From contig JASHZU010000134.1 in assembly GCA_030042375.1 (NCBI GenBank), positions 1 through 10,764 on the forward strand: a stretch of DNA of 10,764 bases, in the 5' to 3' direction. The stretch comes from Verrucomicrobiia bacterium (GTDB taxonomy: Bacteria > Verrucomicrobiota > Verrucomicrobiae > Limisphaerales > UBA11358). Positions 5,850-10,764 of the stretch are shown piece after piece. The position numbers were made by a program, and so were the translations under genes. Every line of letters begins with the position of its first letter. Position 1 is the first letter of the stretch. Under the pieces are notes generated by a model. The model made no database searches, had not been told where the DNA came from, and saw only the letters and a list, made by a program, of their open reading frames with translations.

Positions 5850-8312
5850 CTACTGGTACAAAGCACGATAGAAGCGATCCGGGAATGGCGCCGAGACGGT
5901 ATCCGTAAAGGTGAATGTCGGCGTATTGGTGGCGATATTCACCCATTTTAGCAGGTTTGTCGAAGTCTGGATAACGACTGGCACATCCGTGCCGGTAACC
6001 GTGAGCTCAAATTTGCCCCCGGGACCTTTGGAACCGCTGATGGATGGCGGAGTTGCGGAAACGACGTTAAACGTGGCAAAAGCAAAGTCATCGGACGGAT
6101 TCTGGTCAGGTGTGGCGGCGGTGACAGTGGCCGAGTTAACGACATTCTGTTCGACCGTGCCAGGCGCGGCGATAGTTAGATTCAGCTGAGCGCTGGAGGA
6201 AACCGGGAGCGTGCCGACATTCCATGTCACAGTCGAACCATCAAAAAGGGTGGAACCGGAGGTTTCACTGGATGAAACCAGTGTGAAATTGAGAGGCAAC
6301 GAATCAGACACAACCACGTTGCTCGAAATGGACGGGCCGTAGTTGGTGACGCCAATGGAAACATTGGCGTTATAGCCCGCGAGAAGATTGGTCGGAGCCG
6401 CGCTCATGGCCAAATAATCATCCGCCACATAGCCAACGGGGTTGGCGGTGGTCAGAGTAATCATCCAGCCGTTTGAGATGATGCCGGAGTTAAAAGTCAG
6501 GTCATCCTGGACAAAGAGGTACCAGTTGCCGTTTGGATTGCCGCCATTCAGCGCAGCCGCCACCGTGCCGTAAGGAGGCACCGGGGCCGAAATATGGGTA
6601 TATATGTTGGTCGTGGGAATTGAAATGAGCGCATTGATTAGATTGGATCCATTGGGGGTGCCCCAGCCAGTGCAGAGATCGTAACCCGGGGCGGCAAACC
6701 ATCGATTGCCAACAGTAAGATTGGTGTTGTTTCCGGTCGTAATGTCGTGGAAGCAATTCGTGTAAATCGCGCTATTACCAATCGCATAAATGGCCGGATT
6801 CAGGAATCCAACGGTCGTTGAGCCATTGGCCAATGCCTGCTGATTAACTAAAGCCGTATAAGCAGCCCACAACGGCGCGGCACAGCTTGTGCCGCCGAAA
6901 GATCCCGCATTGCCATTTCCATAAGTTACATAAATGTTATCAGCCGTCAGCGCCACGTCAGGAACGTTGCGCAAAGTCGTTGAACCCTGGTTGGCTGTCA
7001 TGCTAATTCCCTGCTGCCAACTTGGAATTGGGATTCCATTGAAATTGGTCCCGCCGCCACTGGCAGCATCGCCAATTTGCTCAACAAACCAGCTCCAGGT
7101 TGTTTCTGATGACCAGGGCCCCCCCCGGATGGTCGTAAACAACGTTGTCCCCCCGACAAGTGTGATATTGGTATCATCCGCGTACTCTTCTACCTGTTCA
7201 TCGTTGCTATAATAGGCACCGTCATCACCGGATGCCTGGAAGAAGCTTTGTCCCTGCACGGCCATTTGCTTGTAATAGACATCAAAAGCCGGATTGTCAC
7301 CAATACCCCAGGAAGAACTGATTTGTTTGGCAATATCGTCAGAGGCGATACGATTCAAAAGGTCAACAGGGCTATTTTGAAGGCCATTCGGCGCCTCGTA
7401 AACCAAAACCTGGGAAGCGTTGGTGGCCATAGAAATATCCATTTCTATGTCCAGCGAAACTTCGGCATCGCCGCCACCGGGCGTGGGCACGCCACCGTCA
7501 ACGGCAACGTTCACCAGAGGAATATTGGGCAAACCGGCATCACCTTCATAGGCCAAAATGTCCACCGTATAATAACCATCCAATTCAAACAGGCCGACAG
7601 TTTGTCCTGTGCCATCGAGAGTGACGCCCGGCACGTACGCAGCCCGAAAATCTTTGCCCCAGTATGTGTTACCTGGTCCCGAACCTTGATAGGGGCTCGA
7701 ACTGGATGATTTATCGGACGGTTTTATTGACAATTGCCGATAGAACGGATGTGGAATAACATAATTATCCAAACCACTTACGTGGAAAATCGGAAGAATG
7801 GCATTAACGGACGGGTCCCTGTCGGGCGCATAAAAATCGCGGTTTTCGGTCGGGTGGTGATATGTTTTCAGCTTGACCCGAAATGCTTTCTCAATGTCGG
7901 AAACCTTTCCACTCACGTCCAGAAGCATTTGGTTCGAACAAGTGCCAACCACGTTCAATCGGTTAACTTTTGCAAAATTAAGCACCATTTCATAATCCTG
8001 CGCGCTGGGACCGAATTGTTTGTAGAACTGGTCCGGCGTGATGTAATGGCGAAAATTCGCATTGGTCGGATTATAAATCTGCTGAATTAAATCATCCAAT
8101 CCCTTTTCATTCTGCGATGGCAGGCTGATGGCCAGGTTCAAGGTGGTACCAGGCGACAATTGCCCCGTGGGCTGCAAATTCAGTCTCGAAATGGCCGCCG
8201 GCACATGACCGTACAACGTTTTCATTTCCTGCGCCGCTGCCAACCGCGGAAAAAGGGCCAGAGCCACGATGGCGAGCAGCCCGGTAGCGAATATGTGTCT
8301 ATTGGTTTTCAT
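5850..8312 (-). CDS. Secreted sedolisin-family (S53) serine-carboxyl peptidase fused to half a P-like domain, DUF11 and a C-terminal module
   Basis: The 820-aa protein has a signal peptide (1-27, ending LAAA before Gln28). An S53 activation propeptide follows (about 40-195, with NFRHYITPDQFYKQFGPS). A serine-rich linker (202-206) leads to the catalytic domain (about 215-563). The sedolisin triad is present: Glu284 and Asp288 in GDAEVSLDIEMD, and Ser476 in GGTSCAAP. The oxyanion Asp363 lies in SGDDGAYY. The calcium site is seen in HDITTGN (522-528) and APGYDLCTGWGTPNG (541-555). S53 enzymes are pepstatin-insensitive carboxyl endopeptidases, often acid-active, exported as self-cleaving zymogens. 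After a short linker, residues 576-622 are only the second half of a P-like beta-sandwich. A DUF11 repeat (about 630-750) and an STNLLKW...FPDRFYRA module (about 755-820) follow. The ATG lies 6 bp after, and in frame with, the Calx-beta stop. Confidence 0.93.
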   Translation of the reverse strand: MKTNRHIFATGLLAIVALALFPRLAAAQEMKTLYGHVPAAISRLNLQPTGQLSPGTTLNLAISLPSQNEKGLDDLIQQIYNPTNANFRHYITPDQFYKQFGPSAQDYEMVLNFAKVNRLNVVGTCSNQMLLDVSGKVSDIEKAFRVKLKTYHHPTENRDFYAPDRDPSVNAILPIFHVSGLDNYVIPHPFYRQLSIKPSDKSSSSSPYQGSGPGNTYWGKDFRAAYVPGVTLDGTGQTVGLFELDGYYTVDILAYEGDAGLPNIPLVNVAVDGGVPTPGGGDAEVSLDIEMDISMATNASQVLVYEAPNGLQNSPVDLLNRIASDDIAKQISSSWGIGDNPAFDVYYKQMAVQGQSFFQASGDDGAYYSNDEQVEEYADDTNITLVGGTTLFTTIRGGPWSSETTWSWFVEQIGDAASGGGTNFNGIPIPSWQQGISMTANQGSTTLRNVPDVALTADNIYVTYGNGNAGSFGGTSCAAPLWAAYTALVNQQALANGSTTVGFLNPAIYAIGNSAIYTNCFHDITTGNNTNLTVGNRWFAAPGYDLCTGWGTPNGSNLINALISIPTTNIYTHISAPVPPYGTVAAALNGGNPNGNWYLFVQDDLTFNSGIISNGWMITLTTANPVGYVADDYLAMSAAPTNLLAGYNANVSIGVTNYGPSISSNVVVSDSLPLNFTLVSSSETSGSTLFDGSTVTWNVGTLPVSSSAQLNLTIAAPGTVEQNVVNSATVTAATPDQNPSDDFAFATFNVVSATPPSISGSKGPGGKFELTVTGTDVPVVIQTSTNLLKWVNIATNTPTFTFTDTVSAPFPDRFYRALYQ
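6447..6587 (-). other. C-terminal half of a proprotein-convertase P-like domain (S53 residues 576-622)
   Basis: APVPPYGTVAAALNGGNPNG, then NWYLFVQDDLTFNSGIISNG and WMITLTT, matches the final strands of P-like sandwiches ('NG-W-L-V-DD...GG-W-LTI'). The first strands of the sandwich are absent from the S53 protein. Residues just before it (SIPTTNIYTH) are a linker from the S53 core. Confidence 0.75.
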
Positions 8313-8318
8313 TGCCGA
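6586..8318 (-). repeat. 5-bp direct repeat (TCGGC) flanking the S53 segment, 1728 bp apart
   Basis: On the coding strand TCGGC occurs at 8318-8314, between the Calx-beta stop and the S53 ATG. It occurs again at 6590-6586, exactly where the second half of the P-like domain begins. Both copies lie in the same frame (TCG GCA and TCG GCC, Ser-Ala). The spacing of 1728 bp equals 576 codons. A 5-bp match alone is weak; its position at both domain break points is what makes it noteworthy. Confidence 0.45.
7119..7126 (-). repeat. G8 homopolymer in the S53 coding sequence
   Basis: Eight consecutive C on the + strand read as CGG GGG GGG on the coding strand, encoding Arg396-Gly397-Gly398 ahead of Pro-Trp. 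The tract lies between the oxyanion Asp363 and the catalytic Ser476. A one-base slip would frameshift the peptidase before Ser476. Confidence 0.6.
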
Positions 8319-10764
8319 TCAAGGGAAGTTGGGTACGGCGGCGTCTTGTGTTGGTTTATACACGCCGTTAGTGATTGGGGTTGACGTAGTAGTGGTGGAC
8401 GGCAGGTAATTGGTAGCTGCGTCGCTAAAGATAAGTGTTACACCATTGGCGCCTACGTTTGGACTGCCAACCCCTGACATGAGGAGGGTATCCTGCTGTC
8501 CGGGCGAAACCACCAGCACACCAACCGCCTCCGGCGAGGTATGAGTAAAGTTGGTCAGGGTCACAGTTGCGCCGACGAGAACACCGCCGACATTGCTGAC
8601 GGTAATCGCGGATGGATAAGGCGACGCGATCTGGGCCGTAAAGTTGGCGGACGCCGCGCTAATGACAATGGCGTTGGTATTGGAGAACGTTGTGCTCCAG
8701 GTGCCCAGGGTCAAGGTAAAGGAGTTGGTGCCAAGATTCTTGGTACCGCTATCGGACAAGGCGAACGAAGCCAGAATGGTTTGCTGGTTTGTGCCGACAG
8801 GAGTGAATGTAAACTGGCGTGAAGCCGATGCTCCATTCACATACAGGGGGCCGTAGCTTTGGGCCGTGGAGGGTTGCGGATTGTTAACGCCGTTTATGGG
8901 AAGCAGCGTCGCATACAGGTTATTAACATTGGTGCCGCCGGCGTCGCGGAAGGCGAACCAAAGCGTGACGGGCACGTTGGATTGAAGGATGCCACTGGGC
9001 GGCACGTTGCTGGTACCGAGTGCCACACCCGCCGGCACGACAAAGCTGCCGTTCGAATTGTAGATGGTCAAAGTTGACGCGCTGGGCGCTGAGAGAATAC
9101 AATTGGTAGGATTCGACAAGGACAACAAAATCGTCTTGTCCGGCGCCGCCACAGCGCTTGGGATGACCGAAACTGCAAAGCTGGCGCTGGTCTGGCCGTT
9201 GCTAAACGTCAACACACCATTGGTAGGAATGTAATCCGAATCAGGCACGGCGGTGCCGCCGCCGGTTGTAGCAAAGTTCACAGTCGAGATGGTGTTGGTA
9301 TTATCCGTGCGCAGAACCGTGATATTGGCCAGGCCGCCGTTCAAAATAGAGTAGTTGGCACTGGAGAATGACACGCCCGAATTGTCGTCGACAATCGTGA
9401 CGAGATCGTTGCTCGGGGAAACCAGTTCAGCCGGAGGAACGGGTATCGCATTGGACAAAATCACGCTGAAGGTCCGCAAACCAGTGATCAAGCTGTTATT
9501 AATAATCGGCACAACAATCGTATTGGTCACTACCCCGTTGCTAAAGATCAATGTACCGCTCTCGGCGACATAGTCCTGGCCGGCGGTCGCGGTGCCGTTG
9601 ACCGTGAAATAATTGACCGACAATGGGATGCTATTGGAGTTGATGATGACCGGTTCATTCGACGGATCCAGGCAGACCACCGGGATCACGATTGCTCCCT
9701 GGTTCTTAAAGATGCTGTTCGTGGGAGTGGTAAAGCTTATTCCCGCCGCCGAAGGCTGGACAACGATAACGGTATTGCTGGGCGAGACCAATTGCACGCC
9801 GGCTGAAGGGGCAGACAATAGCATGTTAAAATACAGATTTGTCACGTCATTATTGTTGAGGAGCGTAATCGGAACTCCGGCCAGCGTCTGGCCCGCAGCA
9901 AATCTTATGAGGCCGCTGCTCGCCACGTAATTGACACCCGCCATGGCCGTGCCATTAGTGGTGGAATAATTAACCGTAAACGCATTATTGGTATTACCCA
10001 GACGCGCGACTGTGATGGAAACAGTGGTGTTACTTTCCACGAAGGTGTTCGTGGGGCTGGCAAAAGCCACGCCGGTGTTAACGTCATCCAAAATTGTGAC
10101 CGTTGTATTGGTAGGCGCAATGAGTGTGGCGCCGCCGCTGGGGTTGGCAAGCACGACAGAGAAATTAACCGGTCCTTCCGCCGGGTTGTTTTCCAGGAGC
10201 GGTATGTTAACGGTTTGAGATTCGACCAGGGGATTGAAGGTCACCGTGTTGCTGGTAGATTGATAATTGATATTCGGCAGGGCCGTACCTGGCACGGTAT
10301 AGTAAGTGGCAGACACCGTGCCGGAGAATCCATTCGTACGCACGATGGTGACGGCGGCGGTGCCACTGCTTTCATTGACCGTATAATTCGGAGAGGCAAA
10401 CAAGAGTTCACCCGGGGGACTTACGTTGTCAATAATGGTCAAGGTCGCATTGGACGGCGCATACAGGATCGTATTCACCGGATTGGTCAGGAGCATTCCG
10501 ACCGTCTTTTCCACAGTGCTGTTGCTGATAATGAGAACCTGCGCTTCAGCCACGGTTTGGCCCGGGTTAAACAGGATGGTTTCGTTGGTCGGATAATAAT
10601 CCGTGCCCGGGATTCCGGTGCTGTTGTTGGTAGTGGTGTAGAAGTCCACCGAGCAAGCGGTATTGGTGGCACCCTGCCGGGTAACATTAACGTTCGCCAG
10701 GCCACCGAGCACGTTTTCGAACACTGTGGTGAACGTGCTGGAGAAATTCACCGCACTGTTGACA
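8319..10764 (-). CDS. Large Calx-beta repeat surface protein, truncated within a P-like domain; 5' end outside the window
   Basis: The reading frame is open to the window edge; the GTG at 10751 is only an internal codon, since in-frame residues VNSA precede it. At least 810 residues are visible (numbered from that GTG). First come five Calx-beta-like repeats of about 105-120 residues (about 2-567), each ending in a TVTILDD-type strand. They carry signatures such as FASPNYTVNESSGTAAVTIV and GTATAGQDYVAESGTLIFSNG. Then comes a beta-domain common in verrucomicrobial exported proteins (about 569-684, with NLYATLLPINGV, QSYGPLYVNG and RQFTFTPVGT). Last is the first half of a P-like sandwich (about 692-810), which the TGA at 8319-8321 cuts off after VPNFP. 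Calx-beta domains are extracellular, often calcium-binding, adhesion-type modules. The protein is probably exported and cell-surface or matrix-associated. Its missing C-terminal portion lies within the downstream S53 gene. Confidence 0.85.
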   Translation of the reverse strand, partial: VNSAVNFSSTFTTVFENVLGGLANVNVTRQGATNTACSVDFYTTTNNSTGIPGTDYYPTNETILFNPGQTVAEAQVLIISNSTVEKTVGMLLTNPVNTILYAPSNATLTIIDNVSPPGELLFASPNYTVNESSGTAAVTIVRTNGFSGTVSATYYTVPGTALPNINYQSTSNTVTFNPLVESQTVNIPLLENNPAEGPVNFSVVLANPSGGATLIAPTNTTVTILDDVNTGVAFASPTNTFVESNTTVSITVARLGNTNNAFTVNYSTTNGTAMAGVNYVASSGLIRFAAGQTLAGVPITLLNNNDVTNLYFNMLLSAPSAGVQLVSPSNTVIVVQPSAAGISFTTPTNSIFKNQGAIVIPVVCLDPSNEPVIINSNSIPLSVNYFTVNGTATAGQDYVAESGTLIFSNGVVTNTIVVPIINNSLITGLRTFSVILSNAIPVPPAELVSPSNDLVTIVDDNSGVSFSSANYSILNGGLANITVLRTDNTNTISTVNFATTGGGTAVPDSDYIPTNGVLTFSNGQTSASFAVSVIPSAVAAPDKTILLSLSNPTNCILSAPSASTLTIYNSNGSFVVPAGVALGTSNVPPSGILQSNVPVTLWFAFRDAGGTNVNNLYATLLPINGVNNPQPSTAQSYGPLYVNGASASRQFTFTPVGTNQQTILASFALSDSGTKNLGTNSFTLTLGTWSTTFSNTNAIVISAASANFTAQIASPYPSAITVSNVGGVLVGATVTLTNFTHTSPEAVGVLVVSPGQQDTLLMSGVGSPNVGANGVTLIFSDAATNYLPSTTTTSTPITNGVYKPTQDAAVPNFP
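8322..8678 (-). other. N-terminal half of a P-like domain (end of the Calx-beta protein)
   Basis: The segment AITVSNVGGVLVGATVTLTN, FTHTSPEAVGVLVVSPGQQD, TLLMSG and ITNGVYKPTQDAAVPNFP matches the first strands of P-like sandwiches ('ITV-G...VTL-NLSHT-P-D-VLLV-PGGQ...LMS...SGTYKPT...FP'). The stop codon falls exactly where the family continues with an APxPxxPYG segment. Confidence 0.75.
9051..10764 (-). repeat. Five tandem Calx-beta-like domain repeats
   Basis: Approximate units on the coding strand are 10764-10422, 10409-10083, 10073-9756, 9743-9384 and 9377-9051. Each has an opening strand (FSSTFTTVFEN, FASPNYTVNES, FASPTNTFVES, FTTPTNSIFKN, FSSANYSILNG). A central G-T-A...DY/NY block follows (GTDYYPTNETILF, INYQSTSNTVTF, VNYVASSGLIRF, QDYVAESGTLIF, SDYIPTNGVLTF). 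All except the third end with an I-x-D/N-like strand. The repeats are diverged at the residue level, so recent DNA duplication is not evident by eye. Confidence 0.8.

Noticed and set aside
7248..7709. 153-aa open frame on the plus strand
   Set aside because: It is antisense to the S53 propeptide and catalytic domain, which is strongly supported by motifs. This is a shadow frame.
5850..8318. Insertion sequence or composite transposon carrying the S53 gene
   Set aside because: There is no transposase, no terminal inverted repeat longer than about 3 bp, and only a 5-bp direct repeat. The nested-gene inference is kept, but not as a recognised mobile element.
10749..10751. GTG at 10751 as the true start of the Calx-beta protein
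   Set aside because: The frame stays open to the window edge, and the sequence is already inside the first visible Calx-beta repeat with no signal peptide, so it is an internal codon.
8319..10764. CRISPR array or recent tandem DNA repeats in the low-complexity-looking Calx-beta region
   Set aside because: The repetitiveness is at the protein-fold level (Thr/Asn/Val-rich beta repeats of ~110 aa). No exact short repeats with regular spacers are seen.
1..10764. tRNA, rRNA or riboswitch
   Set aside because: No cloverleaf with a TTC-A-type T-loop, rRNA signature or known riboswitch core was seen. Intergenic gaps are short (all under 200 bp).

Overview
The window looks like a chromosomal segment from a verrucomicrobial bacterium, probably of the Pedosphaera/Limisphaerales type. 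The clues are the prepilin N-terminus ([19 protein letters not shown]) on a 285-aa DUF1559-like protein, the very long Calx-beta/DUF11 surface proteins with an 'STNLLKW...FTDT...FPDRFYRA' C-terminal module, and the lack of a clear Shine-Dalgarno sequence before any gene. This placement comes from recalled family features, not from a search.

The + strand half (1-5241) is mostly housekeeping. It holds the last ~51 codons of a chorismate-binding enzyme (PabB/TrpE family), a type II/IV-type prepilin-like protein, glucosamine-6-phosphate deaminase (nagB), a 203-aa protein of unknown function with a CC/CxxC zinc-ribbon-like motif, a short AsmA-like membrane-anchored protein 3 bp downstream of it, glutamate 5-kinase (proB) and a MazG-family NTP pyrophosphohydrolase whose second half has lost the acidic metal-binding pattern. 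No proA lies next to proB.

The - strand half (10764-5238) reads towards it. A large Calx-beta repeat protein comes first and is open at the window edge. It is followed after 6 bp by a sedolisin-family (S53) secreted peptidase, and after another 18 bp by dephospho-CoA kinase (coaE). coaE converges on mazG and their stop codons overlap by 4 bp, so there is no room for a terminator between the two transcription units.

The most notable feature is the junction between the Calx-beta gene and the S53 gene. The Calx-beta protein stops in the middle of a proprotein-convertase-P-like beta-sandwich ('...GVYKPTQDAAVPNFP', stop). The missing second half ('APVPPYGTVAAALNGGNPNG...NGWMITLTT') is found about 1.7 kb downstream, fused to the end of the S53 catalytic domain and followed by a DUF11 domain and the verrucomicrobial C-terminal module. 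All of this is in one reading frame. A 5-bp direct repeat (TCGGC on the coding strand), spaced exactly 1728 bp (576 codons), marks both edges. The simplest reading is that an S53 peptidase gene, with its own signal peptide, was inserted into an ancestral Calx-beta/P-like/DUF11 surface-protein gene. The insertion truncated the host gene and gave the peptidase the host's C-terminal domains. Smaller points are a G8 homopolymer in the S53 coding sequence, a perfect 7-bp C6/G6 palindrome in the tail of the first gene, and the degenerate MazG.
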